From Chloroflexota bacterium (GTDB lineage: Bacteria; Chloroflexota; UBA11872; VXOZ01), in the NCBI GenBank assembly GCA_028874195.1, contig JAPPLM010000009.1, positions 1 to 62,803 of the forward strand: 62,803 nucleotides of DNA, written 5' to 3'. Numbering within the stretch: position 1 is the first letter of the stretch; each line of letters opens with the position of its first letter. Below are positions 35,370 to 44,513 of this stretch, one piece after another. The position numbers were made by a program, and so were the translations under genes. Under the pieces are notes generated by a model. The model was not told the DNA's origin. It was given only the letters and a program-made list of their open reading frames with translations, and ran no database searches.

Positions 35370-36731
35370 ATGACACGACGCGAATGGCTTTCCCTGGCAC
35401 TGCTCGGCGCCCAAGTGGCGCTCATGGCAAGCTGCGGCGGCGATGATGACGACTCGCCTGCAGACGACGCGCCATCGCGACGGGTAGGTACTGGCAGCGA
35501 TGCTGTCAAGGAGTCCCAGCCCATCACATTGGCGGTCCTCGATAATGAGCAGACAATTCGCGATGCCGAGGATGTCTTGCAGGCATGGGAGAAAGGCAGC
35601 ATTCCCGGTTTGCCTGAGGGGGCGGTCTTGCAGCACGTCGCCATGCCGGTTCCTGCCGGAGACAATTACGCAGATCGAGCCACGCTCGGCGTCCGTGACT
35701 TTCTGGCCGCCGGCGAGGCGGGCGGCGTAACCGCCGACGTGGTCTGGCTGCCTTTCTTTGTGGACATCATGGACCTCTGCATGATGCGGGCGCTGGCGCC
35801 GCTTGATCGCTGGCTGCAAGCAGATAAGCACAAACCCTTTGAGGCTTTCGTAGAAGAGGCCCGCAGCCTCGTGCGTGTTCGCGGTGAGACCCAAGTGCTG
35901 CCGGTACAGATAGCTCCGGCGATTCTCGAACACAACGCCATACGGTTCCGGCGCGCAAATCTCGCGGCGCCAACACACGAATGGACGTGGGATGACTTCA
36001 TCGCGGCGGCAGGGCAACTCACCGTAGATACCGACGGTGACGGCGCCACGAACCGGTGGGGCTTTGCCTCGGCCGGATGGTATCCGGACTGGCTGCATCT
36101 CCTAATGCAGGAAGGCGGCGTGGGCGTTGATCTCAATTCCGGCAAGATCGACATGGACGAGCCGGCCGCGTTTCGCGCGCTAAACGCCTGGGATGAATTG
36201 GGCCGGGTACACGGTATCCTGCCCCACGGGCCTGACGTAACGCTAGAACAGTTGGAGGCTTTGAAAGACTTCTACGAAAGGGGCATGCACTTTTCACCGT
36301 TCTTCGGCCACACCTGGGAACCCTTTGGGCCCGTGACCCCGTTGCCACAGGGCACATCTGACACCACGCCCCTCGGACTGATAGAGGCTCTGGGCATGCC
36401 GCCTGCCGCGCAGGATGAGAAGTCTTATGCAACCTTGGTAGCATTGGCGCTCTGGCTTGGCGAACGCCGGGTCCTACCGACCACGACTGCGGGCTGGAAA
36501 TTCGTCGAGCGCCCGGATGGCGATCACTTCGATCTGGTCTTCCCCGATCCGGTGAAAGCGACGGCTCTGGAATCCATGGCCAGAGCGAAAGCGTCTCACG
36601 TGGCAAGCGGTTGGAAGATCAATCAATGGCTTCACCACAATGTTACTTTTCCGCTCGCTCGCGAAGAAATGGTGATAGAACAGGCAATTCAGCAAGCCAC
36701 AAACTGGCTGCGCAGCTACGTGTATCATTAG
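35370..36731 (+). CDS. Extracellular solute-binding lipoprotein (paralogue 5)
   Basis: The 453-residue protein belongs to the same family as the four tandem genes at 18.8-24.9 kb but lies on the other strand, about 10 kb away. It has a TRREWLSLALLG start, lipobox LMASC and an acidic linker. The loop DTDGDGATNRWGF has Asn in place of the ninth-position Asp, and DWLHLLMQE, AWDELGRVHGILPHG and a C-terminal FPLAREEMVIEQAIQQATNWL follow. Start ATG 35370 follows GGGAG by nine bases. No importer permease or ATPase is nearby; the genes that follow encode an exporter. It is the most divergent copy by eye. Confidence 0.85.
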   Translation: MTRREWLSLALLGAQVALMASCGGDDDDSPADDAPSRRVGTGSDAVKESQPITLAVLDNEQTIRDAEDVLQAWEKGSIPGLPEGAVLQHVAMPVPAGDNYADRATLGVRDFLAAGEAGGVTADVVWLPFFVDIMDLCMMRALAPLDRWLQADKHKPFEAFVEEARSLVRVRGETQVLPVQIAPAILEHNAIRFRRANLAAPTHEWTWDDFIAAAGQLTVDTDGDGATNRWGFASAGWYPDWLHLLMQEGGVGVDLNSGKIDMDEPAAFRALNAWDELGRVHGILPHGPDVTLEQLEALKDFYERGMHFSPFFGHTWEPFGPVTPLPQGTSDTTPLGLIEALGMPPAAQDEKSYATLVALALWLGERRVLPTTTAGWKFVERPDGDHFDLVFPDPVKATALESMARAKASHVASGWKINQWLHHNVTFPLAREEMVIEQAIQQATNWLRSYVYH

Positions 36732-36978
36732 CGCCGCTTGAAGCTTGGCATTGCTTTCCACTTTAGGAGATTGGATCCGTATGCAGCCTATTGCGCGCCA
36801 ATGCCCCGACACCTTAAGAACCTACCGATTTGCTAGAACTGAAGACATACCCAATCGCCACTTAAGTCTTAGCGATTGCTATAACACGGTGGTGTTCCTG
36901 CAAGACTACACGTCAAACCGCAGACATAGGATTCACATACCTAAGCCCCATTGACTGACAATATCGGCAGGCGAATCT

Positions 36979-38841
36979 ATGGTCTCACACCATGAACGGT
37001 CATTCTTCAAGCGGGCGCCGGAGACGCTGCATCTCTGCCGTCTGGCCGTCTGGCTAGCGTGGCGGGCGCAGCCGTTGCTGGCCAGTCTCATGCTGCTGCT
37101 GATTGCAGTGCAGGCCGCGCTCCCGCCTTTGTTGCTATGGTTCACGCAAGCTCTGGTAGAGCGTCTTACGCTTGACCTTGGCTTGATTGCGCAAGCTCCG
37201 GACATAGTGCGGCTGCTGCCCTTGGGCGCGTGGATCGGCCTCGCGGCCGGCGCAGTGGCCCTCTCCCAGTTCCTGCAGCCCCTATCCGCCACGTTTCAAG
37301 TCATGGTAGATGACCGTATCACGGGCTTTGTCGGCCGCGAACTTATCCATGTGGCCAATAGCTGGCAGGGCCTCGCCCGTTTCGAAGACCCGGAGTTTGC
37401 CGACGATCTGGCGCACGCGCGAAGGTACGTTAGCGGCAGAGGCATAGACGTCATGCGATCGGGCGAATGGGCAGCGCTATCTCTTTTCACCGCCTTTGGC
37501 ATGGCAGTGGTTTTAGCGGCTTTGCACCCTCTAATACCTATTGCCCTAATCCTCCTCACGCTCCCCGCCATTGGGCAGCGTTGGGACTTTTCCGACCGCA
37601 TGGGCAGCCATCTCTATGTACAGACACCGGAGACACGGCGCCTAGAGTATAACCGCGGCATGATGCTCGAGCCCGAACCTGCCAAGGACGTACGCCTTTA
37701 CGGATTGCTTGGTTTTTTTGCCCAGCGCTACCAGACAATCTTCAACCGCACCATGGCGAGGCTCTACCGCGTGCGCCGCGGCATGGTGCCGCGCGTAACG
37801 CTGGCGAACGTAGTGGCGGTCGTAGGAGTTGGGGCACTTTGGGTCTGGCTGGCGTGGCGTGTGTTTCTGGGCGAAGAGTCCCTGGGTGCCTTCGTGCTAT
37901 ATAGCGGCGCTGCCGCTATACTCCACCAGCAACTGCACTTTGTGGGGTTTCAAATTGGCTTTCTCCCGCACCCTTTTAGCAGACTGCGCACCCTGAAGCG
38001 CATCTTGGAAGCGCCGCCGGACCTCGCCCAATCCAGCCAATCCAAACCGGCGCCAAGCCAAATCCAGGAAGGCATCGTCTTCGAGCGGGTGCGCTTTACC
38101 TATCCGGGCACCGACAGGCAAGTGTTGGATGATGTCTCATTTCACCTTAGGCCCGGTCAATCCACGGCACTGGTAGGACACAACGGCGCCGGCAAGACCA
38201 CCATTATCAAGTTGCTGTTGCGCTTCTACGATCCCACCCGCGGGCGCATTCTGCTGGATGGCGTCGATCTTCGTGAGTATGACCTCGCCGAACTGCGGCG
38301 CAGCATGGGGGTCATTTTCCAGGACTTCGTGCAGTACGAACTGGCTGCAGGCGAGAATGTGGGACTAGGCAAGGTGGAATCGCTTCACGACGAAGAGCAA
38401 ATCCTCGCCGCTGCCGCCAAGTCCGGAGCCGACGACGTCATTTCGAAGCTGCCGGAGGGTCTTGAGACCCAATTGGGCAGGGAGTTCGGCGGGCGTGAGC
38501 TCTCCGGCGGTGAGTGGCAAAGACTCGCGCTGGCGCGGGGCTTCATGCGGGACGCCCCGCTAATTGTCCTGGACGAACCGACCGCTGCTCTGGATGTGGA
38601 GACCGAGTACGCCGTGTACCAGCGGTTCCATGCGCTAACGCGGGACAAGATCACCGTGCTCATCAGTCATCGCTTTTCCACCGTGCGCATGGCCGACCGC
38701 ATCTTGTACCTGTCGGACGGACGCATTGCCGAGGAGGGCGCCCACGACGAACTCATGGCGCAGGACGGCGGGTACGCTCGCCTCTACACCTTGCAGGCAG
38801 AGCAGTATGCGGACGTAACAGACGAGGCAGGCGAGCAATGA
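36979..38841 (+). CDS. ABC exporter half-transporter (permease plus ATPase), first subunit
   Basis: The 620-residue fused transporter has membrane helices in about residues 30-330 and an ATPase domain from about 360. That domain has Walker A GHNGAGKT (about 399-406), signature ELSGGEWQR near 507, Walker B PLIVLDEP near 528 and H-loop ISHRFSTV. All catalytic residues are present. It overlaps the next half-transporter gene by four bases (ATGA), so the two make a heterodimer. The substrate is unknown. Ribosome-site strength at ATG 36979 is weak. The upstream binding-protein gene is not expected to work with an exporter. Confidence 0.92.
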   Translation: MVSHHERSFFKRAPETLHLCRLAVWLAWRAQPLLASLMLLLIAVQAALPPLLLWFTQALVERLTLDLGLIAQAPDIVRLLPLGAWIGLAAGAVALSQFLQPLSATFQVMVDDRITGFVGRELIHVANSWQGLARFEDPEFADDLAHARRYVSGRGIDVMRSGEWAALSLFTAFGMAVVLAALHPLIPIALILLTLPAIGQRWDFSDRMGSHLYVQTPETRRLEYNRGMMLEPEPAKDVRLYGLLGFFAQRYQTIFNRTMARLYRVRRGMVPRVTLANVVAVVGVGALWVWLAWRVFLGEESLGAFVLYSGAAAILHQQLHFVGFQIGFLPHPFSRLRTLKRILEAPPDLAQSSQSKPAPSQIQEGIVFERVRFTYPGTDRQVLDDVSFHLRPGQSTALVGHNGAGKTTIIKLLLRFYDPTRGRILLDGVDLREYDLAELRRSMGVIFQDFVQYELAAGENVGLGKVESLHDEEQILAAAAKSGADDVISKLPEGLETQLGREFGGRELSGGEWQRLALARGFMRDAPLIVLDEPTAALDVETEYAVYQRFHALTRDKITVLISHRFSTVRMADRILYLSDGRIAEEGAHDELMAQDGGYARLYTLQAEQYADVTDEAGEQ

Positions 38842-40661
38842 AGGCCATATTGAAGCAACTCCGCCTAGCCCGGTCCACCATCCTTCTCTTCGGTCGCGGC
38901 CTTCACTTGGGCCTTGCGCCGGAACCGGCCGTGGCGACGGTCTTCGTGGCGTTGGTGTTGCTCACTTCAGCCATGCCGGTGGTGCAAGTGTGGCTCGGCA
39001 AGGTGCTCTTGGACCAACTCGCGCTGGCGGTGGGCGGCAGCGCTGTGGTGCTGTCTGCCATCTTGATCACGGCCGCGCTCTATGCGTTGATCATGGTCTT
39101 GGAGACAGCTCTAGAGCCCGTTCAGGAAGCCATCACCGCGAGAATGGAGGAAAGAGCCCTCGGCGAATTCGACCGCCGTCTCATGGCCGCAGGCGGCCGC
39201 ATGGTGGATCTCTATGACGTTGAGCGGCCGTCCTTCCAGGAGAGGCTAGCCCATGCCAAGTTTGGCAGCTTAATCGTGCCGCGTCTGGTGACATTCGTGC
39301 AAAGTGGGTTGCGACCCTTTCTCACGCTGGCAGGACTGCTCGTTTTGCTCGTGCGGCTGCACCCACTCATCCCGGTCGCTCTCGTGTGCGCAACCATACC
39401 CTATCTCATAAGCGAGCGGCGCATGGCACGCAATAGACACGCGGCCATCGAAGAACAGTCGCGCGCGGCGCGGCAGATGGCATATTACACCGAGGTGACA
39501 ACTGATCCTCAATCCGCTAAAGAAGTGCGTGTGTTCGGACTTGGCAACCTCTTCCTCCAACGCTTCGAAGAACGGCGAATACGGGCTTTGCATCAGCTTG
39601 ATCGGGTGCGCCTTGTCCACCTGCGCAGCACCGGGTTCTTCGGCGCGCTCTATGCCCTGGCCCTGGGCGGCGGGTTCTGGTACGTGGCGGCCCAAGCCAG
39701 CGCGGGCCAACTCTCCGTGGGAGACATCGCCCTCTACCTTGGGGCAATCACGCAGTCTCAAACGGCACTCAAGTACATCGGCAATTGGGGAGGGATGCTC
39801 TATGAAATTACGCTGCGGCTGGACTCGATCTTCAGCTTTATGGACCGCAGCGGGCCGCACATTGCGCTCGCCCCGGCTGTAGACGCTCTCGACGCGCCTC
39901 GCCTTCTCGAAGAAGGCCTTGCACTCCGGGACGTCACGTTTCAATACCCGGAAGGTGAATCAAACGTGCTGCATGAGATCTGCGCTACGCTGCCGGCAGG
40001 CAAGGTGACGGCATTAGTAGGCGTTAATGGCGCTGGCAAGAGCACGCTCGTCAAGCTCATCACCCGCATGTACGACCCTGCGGCAGGAGAAATATTGCTG
40101 GATGGCAAGCCTCTACACGCCTATGACCTGGAAAGCCTGCGGCGGCGCATTGCCGTCGTCTACCAGGATTTTGCTCAGTTTTCCTTGAGCCTGGGCGAGA
40201 ACATTACGGTAGGCGCCGGCGGACTGGACCCAAGCGAGGAACGCATGCGGCAGGCGGCTGTCTGGGCGGGAGCCGACCAAGTCGCCGCCAACCTGGCACA
40301 GGGCTACGACACGCAACTCACGCGGCGCTTCTCAGGTGGTGTGGAACTCTCCGGCGGCGAGTGGCAGAAGGTAGCCTTAGCGCGCGGCTTCATGCGCGAC
40401 GCCGCCTTCGTCATCCTGGACGAGCCCACCGCCGCTCTGGACGCCGAAGCCGAATACCATCTCTTCCAACGCTTCCGCGAGTTGGTGTCCGGCAAGACCG
40501 CCCTCATCATCTCCCACCGCTTCTCTACTGTGCGCATGGCGGACAACATCCTCGTCCTTGAAGATGGCGCCATCATCGAAAACGGCTCCCACGCTGAACT
40601 CATAGCCGCCAACGGCCGCTACGCCACCCTCTACGCGATGCAGGCCAGTTGGTATCAATAG
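38838..40661 (+). CDS. ABC exporter half-transporter (permease plus ATPase), second subunit
   Basis: The 607-residue partner of the preceding gene has six predicted helices in about residues 15-320. The ATPase domain has Walker A GVNGAGKS near 394, signature ELSGGEWQK near 503, Walker B VILDEPTAAL near 524 and H-loop ISHRFSTV. Both heterodimer members keep the catalytic Glu after Walker B, so neither site is visibly degenerate, unlike many heterodimeric exporters. Start ATG 38838 lies in the overlap with the stop of the first subunit. The reading frame is open far upstream, but that is antisense to domain logic. Confidence 0.92.
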   Translation: MKAILKQLRLARSTILLFGRGLHLGLAPEPAVATVFVALVLLTSAMPVVQVWLGKVLLDQLALAVGGSAVVLSAILITAALYALIMVLETALEPVQEAITARMEERALGEFDRRLMAAGGRMVDLYDVERPSFQERLAHAKFGSLIVPRLVTFVQSGLRPFLTLAGLLVLLVRLHPLIPVALVCATIPYLISERRMARNRHAAIEEQSRAARQMAYYTEVTTDPQSAKEVRVFGLGNLFLQRFEERRIRALHQLDRVRLVHLRSTGFFGALYALALGGGFWYVAAQASAGQLSVGDIALYLGAITQSQTALKYIGNWGGMLYEITLRLDSIFSFMDRSGPHIALAPAVDALDAPRLLEEGLALRDVTFQYPEGESNVLHEICATLPAGKVTALVGVNGAGKSTLVKLITRMYDPAAGEILLDGKPLHAYDLESLRRRIAVVYQDFAQFSLSLGENITVGAGGLDPSEERMRQAAVWAGADQVAANLAQGYDTQLTRRFSGGVELSGGEWQKVALARGFMRDAAFVILDEPTAALDAEAEYHLFQRFRELVSGKTALIISHRFSTVRMADNILVLEDGAIIENGSHAELIAANGRYATLYAMQASWYQ

Positions 40662-40723
40662 GCGATACGCCCACAACTTACTCCCTCTAAGAGGTTGTGC
40701 GAGAATCTCTCGCTAATAACCCT

Positions 40724-40840
40724 TCATGGTTCGACAGGCTCACCACGAACGCAAGAGGCAACCATCGGTTTGAAAAGCCAGCACCCGGGTTAGAAAAGTA
40801 AATACCCGTTCGTCCTGAGCTTGTCGAAGGATGAACGGGT
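40724..40840. repeat. Dispersed TTCGACAAGCTCAG-type repeats, including a 13-bp hairpin
   Basis: Two relatives of one element occur. The first is around 40724-40750 (GGTTCGACAGGCTCACCACG). The second, at 40804-40840, is a hairpin with 13-base arms ACCCGTTCGTCCT and AGGATGAACGGGT (one G-T pair) around GAGCTTGTCGA. It lies between the convergent exporter and HIT genes and may end both transcripts. Relatives lie at 61684-61727 and 62749-62772. Confidence 0.7.
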
Positions 40841-40882
40841 ACTGAGCCAGTCAAAAGATAGATGGATGATCTTTCACATGCC

Positions 40883-41368
40883 TCATCCAATATCCATTGC
40901 CCCGCGAATTCTCGCCGCAAGCGCTGCCATCTCACCATACGAAATCTCCAGGATGCCGTTTTCGGCTCGCAACGCTTCATACTGCTGCTCTCCATAGGGC
41001 ACACCAGGCGGCAGCGGGGCTATGTGCCAGTGCACGTGGCTGTTTCCCTGCTGGCTGCCCAACGACAGGATGTACACACGCTCCGCTGGCACTACCTTCT
41101 TTATGGCCTCTGCGACCGCGTAGATGAGTTTCTGCATAGCGAGATACTCTTCCATCGAGAAGCCACCGATAACGTGTTCCCGGTGGTCACGCGGCGCAAC
41201 CAAGGCATAGCCATAGAGTGTCGGATACTTGTTCAAGAAGACGACGTGCCTGTCATCTTCGTAGATGATGTGGTGGGGTTTGCGACCCGCGAGCATCTCA
41301 CAAATGAAGCAGGGGCCACGCTGCGCTCGCTCGACATAGCGCTGAATGTCGATGTGTGTTCGCTTCAC
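40883..41368 (-). CDS. HIT-family hydrolase/nucleotidyltransferase
   Basis: The 161-residue histidine-triad protein has the catalytic HVHWH at residues 111-115, after the GNS segment that begins the loop. Near the N-terminus CFIC (C20, C23) is the typical zinc pair of the larger HIT branch. YEDDRHVVFLNKYPTLYGYALVAPRDH is the conserved strand region that binds nucleotide. Members hydrolyse AMP-lysine-like or dinucleoside polyphosphates, or act as ADP/AP4A transferases; the extended C-terminal tail fits the Ap4A phosphorylase-like branch. The start is GTG at 41368. It is convergent with the exporter gene. Confidence 0.88.
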   Translation of the reverse strand: MKRTHIDIQRYVERAQRGPCFICEMLAGRKPHHIIYEDDRHVVFLNKYPTLYGYALVAPRDHREHVIGGFSMEEYLAMQKLIYAVAEAIKKVVPAERVYILSLGSQQGNSHVHWHIAPLPPGVPYGEQQYEALRAENGILEISYGEMAALAARIRGAMDIG

Positions 41369-41445
41369 ACTGCATCCTCAAGGCGCACGGAACTGCGCAA
41401 CTCCCGCGCTTCCACTCGCCCGTTCCATCAAATCGCATCATGCAC

Positions 41446-41481
41446 GATTCTGGCACATACCGTCGGCAATGTGCCAGAATC
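41446..41481. repeat. Perfect 13-bp inverted repeat upstream of the ABC operon
   Basis: The arms GATTCTGGCACAT (41446-41458) and ATGTGCCAGAATC (41469-41481) are exact complements around a 10-base centre. There is no T-run. The spacing would suit a dimeric regulator or a terminator for the leftward HIT gene promoter region. It ends about 120 bases upstream of the promoter -35. Confidence 0.55.
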
Positions 41482-41571
41482 TGCGGGCGACCTACAACTG
41501 CCACTTGCAGATTCACGTGACCACGACACTACATCTCTGTGGCTGTCAAGAGTAAATGCAATTAAATACTG

Positions 41572-41630
41572 GATGATTTATATATCATCGCAAATTTCCT
41601 TGACTTATTTAACACATCTAAGTTTATAAT
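41572..41630 (+). promoter_or_regulatory. Promoter with adjacent palindrome for the four-gene ABC operon
   Basis: TTGACT (41600-41605) and a perfect TATAAT (41625-41630) are 19 bases apart, slightly long. Ten bases before the -35, the palindrome GATGAT-TTATAT-ATCATC (41572-41589) could be an operator. The first start codon (41729) is about 98 bases downstream of the -10. Confidence 0.6.
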
Positions 41631-41728
41631 TCTAAAAAGAATGTCTATCCTTGTTGAGTGGCATGATGTATAGCACAAGAGAACACGGCGCTAGCTGAGC
41701 AGCCTTCACGTGAATGACCGGAGTTACG

Positions 41729-42634
41729 GTGAACCAGCCCCTTCTCGAAGCACACAACCTCACCAAGCATTACGGCCAAACGATCGCCCTGCACGATGTT
41801 GACATGCACGTGCGCGAGGGCATAACCGGTCTGCTGGGTCCCAATGGCGCGGGCAAGAGCACGGCCATGAAGCTCTTCTTGGGACTCCTTCAGCCCACGG
41901 CCGGTTCGGCCACGGTCTTAGGCGAGAAGCCCTACGAGAATATCACCATTCGCATGCGTCTGGGCTACATGCCGGAACACGACTGCCTCCCGGACTTCAT
42001 GACCGCGTCCGAGTTTCTCAGCCACATGGCGCAGGTGAGCGGCATTCCGGCGAAGCACGCCCGCACCCGCGCCGCCGACATGCTCCGGCACGTGGGCTTG
42101 GACGAAGAACGCTACCGCCACATCAAAGAGTATTCCACCGGCATGAAGCAGCGGGTGAAGCTTGCGCAGGCGCTTGTGCACGACCCGGTGCTGGTGCTGC
42201 TCGACGAACCGACCGCCGGCCTTGACCCAGGCGGGCGTGAAGAGATGCTGCAACTGGTGCGGCGCACCGGCCAGGAATTCGGCATCAACATCATGCTTTC
42301 GTCGCATCTCATGGGCGACGTCGAGAGCACCTGCGACCGCATCATCGTGATCGAAGGCGGCGCCATCATCGAACAGGGCGACGTTTCAGAGTTTACGCAG
42401 GAAACCGAGACGTTCTACATCGACGTGGACGACCGCCGCGCAGAGGTGATCGCCGCGCTTGAAGCCCGCGGCATCAAGGCAAGGATCAGTGGGGGGGCGG
42501 TGGTCGTCCGGCTGCATCGTGACGAGCAACTGGACGACATCCGCGACGCGCTCGTTGCAGCAGAGGCGCGGCTGCGCAGACTTGCTCCCAGCCGCGGCGA
42601 GCTCTCAGACATCTTTCGAAGGAGCACGGGGTGA
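41729..42634 (+). CDS. ABC transporter ATP-binding protein (first ATPase of operon)
   Basis: The 301-residue ATPase has Walker A GPNGAGKS (37-44), a signature read as YSTGMKQR rather than LSGGQ, Walker B VLLDEPTAGLDP and H-loop SSHL. A C-terminal extension of about 85 residues with a beta-alpha fold is found in CcmA-like ATPases of ABC-2 exporters. GTG at 41729 is preferred over ATG 41714 because GGAG lies five bases upstream. It overlaps the next gene by four bases (GTGA). Operon order ATPase-permease-ATPase-permease suggests two transporters or one four-part complex. Confidence 0.92.
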   Translation: MNQPLLEAHNLTKHYGQTIALHDVDMHVREGITGLLGPNGAGKSTAMKLFLGLLQPTAGSATVLGEKPYENITIRMRLGYMPEHDCLPDFMTASEFLSHMAQVSGIPAKHARTRAADMLRHVGLDEERYRHIKEYSTGMKQRVKLAQALVHDPVLVLLDEPTAGLDPGGREEMLQLVRRTGQEFGINIMLSSHLMGDVESTCDRIIVIEGGAIIEQGDVSEFTQETETFYIDVDDRRAEVIAALEARGIKARISGGAVVVRLHRDEQLDDIRDALVAAEARLRRLAPSRGELSDIFRRSTG

Positions 42635-43587
42635 GCCAAGCGCAAGCCGAAATCTACGATCTGGGTTACCAGCACTACGACGGCCCGCGCGGCGGTAGAA
42701 TGCAGGCCGTCAAATCACTGTGGGTGAACAGCTTCCGAACCACTATTGGTCTGGGGCGCGGCGCCCGGGCCAAGATCCTGCCGGTGCTCATGTCGCTCTT
42801 CGTCATCGCTCCACCCGCCGTTTTTCTTGTCATAGCGGCGGTGTCGCCGGTAGCGGCACAAGTCAGCCACGCCGATTTCTACACGGCTACGTCAATCCTC
42901 CTGCTGCTCTTCTCGGCCATCATCGCCCCGGAACTGCTCATACCTGATCGGCGAAACGGCGTCACCACTCTCTATCTGGTGCGGCCGCTCACTGCCTTCG
43001 ATTACGTCATTGCGCGTTGGTCCGCTTTTCTCACGGTAGCGCTTCTGGTCACGCTCTTCGGGCAAGTGCTCGTTCTTATCGCTAACTCACTGGCGGCTGA
43101 ACAAGCAAGAGAATTCCTGCAAGAGAACTGGCTCGACATACCGCGATTCATCTTGGCAGGCGTCATCATTACCGTATTCGTCACGACAATTCCCATGGCT
43201 GTCGCGGCGTTTACCGACCGGCGGGCGTATGCCGCCGCGTTTGTCATTGCCGCCTTTGTGATCACGACACCCATGTCTGGACTGCTCACGACAGAGTGGT
43301 GCGAGAGGTCGATGACGTTTGCCGTCGAAAGCGGCGAGATTGTCGAAGAGTTAGGCCCAGAAGAATGCCGGCGCATTACCGGCGACTACGCCAAGTGGTT
43401 TGTGCTGCTCGACGTTGGCCAAGCGCCCACGCATCTCGGCGACATGTTGTTCGACGATGACACTCCTGACGACGCCTCCATCCTAGTGGCAGAATTGCCT
43501 CCGGCCGTGCCCATCGTCTGGTATGGCCTTTTGGTTGTCGGACCGGGCGCACTGCTGCTGTGGCGGTACCGGAGCATGAGCATATGA
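42631..43587 (+). CDS. ABC-2 type permease (first permease of operon)
   Basis: The 318-residue membrane protein starts GTG at 42631 within the preceding stop. The N-terminus carries IYDLGYQHYDGPR, a motif that recurs in ABC-2 permeases paired with CcmA-like ATPases. About six membrane helices follow (near residues 50, 90, 140, 180, 200 and 300). A soluble loop of about 75 residues with WCERSMTF and ECRRITGDYAKW lies before the last helix, perhaps outside the membrane and with two Cys that could pair. It overlaps the next ATPase gene by four bases (ATGA). Confidence 0.82.
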   Translation: MSQAQAEIYDLGYQHYDGPRGGRMQAVKSLWVNSFRTTIGLGRGARAKILPVLMSLFVIAPPAVFLVIAAVSPVAAQVSHADFYTATSILLLLFSAIIAPELLIPDRRNGVTTLYLVRPLTAFDYVIARWSAFLTVALLVTLFGQVLVLIANSLAAEQAREFLQENWLDIPRFILAGVIITVFVTTIPMAVAAFTDRRAYAAAFVIAAFVITTPMSGLLTTEWCERSMTFAVESGEIVEELGPEECRRITGDYAKWFVLLDVGQAPTHLGDMLFDDDTPDDASILVAELPPAVPIVWYGLLVVGPGALLLWRYRSMSI

Positions 43588-44513
43588 ACAGTCCCAATGT
43601 CCCCGTCATTGCCGTGAAAGGCATCTCGAAGTGGTTCGGCAGCGTCGTTGCCGTGAACGATGTCTCACTCTCAATTGACCCGGGAATAACCGGTCTGTTG
43701 GGACCAAACGGCGCCGGCAAGACCACCCTGCTCAAGATGATCGAAGGCTTGGCTTCGCCGTCAGACGGCACCGTTACTATCTTTGGCCAGACGCCCCGCA
43801 ACAACCCGGCGCTGCATCGCCGCATTGGCGTTATGTCAGAGCACGAGGCAGTGTACGGTTTTCAAACCGGCAGACAATTCGTGGAGTGGTCGGCCAAACT
43901 GCATGGCGTGGCTGCCACCGCAGAAGCAACCGCTCTCGCAATCGAGCGGGTGGGATTGGCAGACGCGCAAAACCGCCCTCTTGGCACTTACTCGCGTGGC
44001 ATGCGCCAGCGCATGCGGTTGGCGGCAACTATTGTGCACGAACCAGAGGCAATCATCCTCGATGAACCTCTGAACGGCACCGATCCCCGCCAGCGCATTG
44101 AGTTCCACGATCTCATGCGCCAGTTGGCCGACGAGGGCCGCACGATTCTGATCTCCTCGCACATTCTGGAAGAAGTGGAGACGCTAGCAGACCGCATTCT
44201 ACTCATGGTCAGCGGCAAGTTGGCCGCATCCGGCGATTATCGGGCAATTCGTGCGAAGCTCGACGAACAACCGTACAGCGTTCGCATCGTAACGAGCGAC
44301 TCGCGCAAGATCGCGGCTGCGCTCGTTGAACTGGATAGCATCGAATCGGTATCAATTGGGGCAGAAGACGACGTAATCGTCCTCAGTAAGAACGTGGCAG
44401 TCCTGCAACGGTCGCTCCCGCGCATCGCCAAGGATCGCGGCATACGCCTGGAGCGGGTGGAGCCACTGGACGAGTCGCTCGAGAGCGTCTTCAGCTACAT
44501 CGTGGAGAGCTAG
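43584..44513 (+). CDS. ABC transporter ATP-binding protein (second ATPase of operon)
   Basis: The 309-residue ATPase has Walker A GPNGAGKT (40-47), a modified signature YSRGMRQR, Walker B AIILDEP followed by LNGTDP (in place of TAGLDP), and H-loop SSHI. The C-terminal extension has repeated KLDEQPYSVRIV-like strands. Start ATG 43584 overlaps the permease stop. It ends immediately before the ATG of the final permease, with no gap. The Leu-Asn-Gly D-loop change is a variant seen in this ABC-2 subgroup and does not by itself mean inactivity. Confidence 0.92.
   Translation: MNSPNVPVIAVKGISKWFGSVVAVNDVSLSIDPGITGLLGPNGAGKTTLLKMIEGLASPSDGTVTIFGQTPRNNPALHRRIGVMSEHEAVYGFQTGRQFVEWSAKLHGVAATAEATALAIERVGLADAQNRPLGTYSRGMRQRMRLAATIVHEPEAIILDEPLNGTDPRQRIEFHDLMRQLADEGRTILISSHILEEVETLADRILLMVSGKLAASGDYRAIRAKLDEQPYSVRIVTSDSRKIAAALVELDSIESVSIGAEDDVIVLSKNVAVLQRSLPRIAKDRGIRLERVEPLDESLESVFSYIVES

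Larger units (their letters stand above)
41369..41728. other. 360-base regulatory region upstream of the four-gene ABC operon
   Basis: There is no gene. It holds a perfect inverted repeat (41446-41481), a palindrome (41572-41589) and a promoter with TATAAT (41600-41630). The DNA becomes strongly AT-rich from about 41550, unlike the surroundings. Confidence 0.6.

Noticed and set aside
38514-38837. Upstream extension of the second exporter gene
   Set aside because: It is out of frame with the first exporter gene and Arg/Cys-rich. The ATG at 38838 overlaps the previous stop in the expected way.
36979-40661. Importer for the upstream solute-binding protein at 35370
   Set aside because: Both proteins are fused permease-ATPase exporters; importers that use binding proteins have separate permeases of other families.
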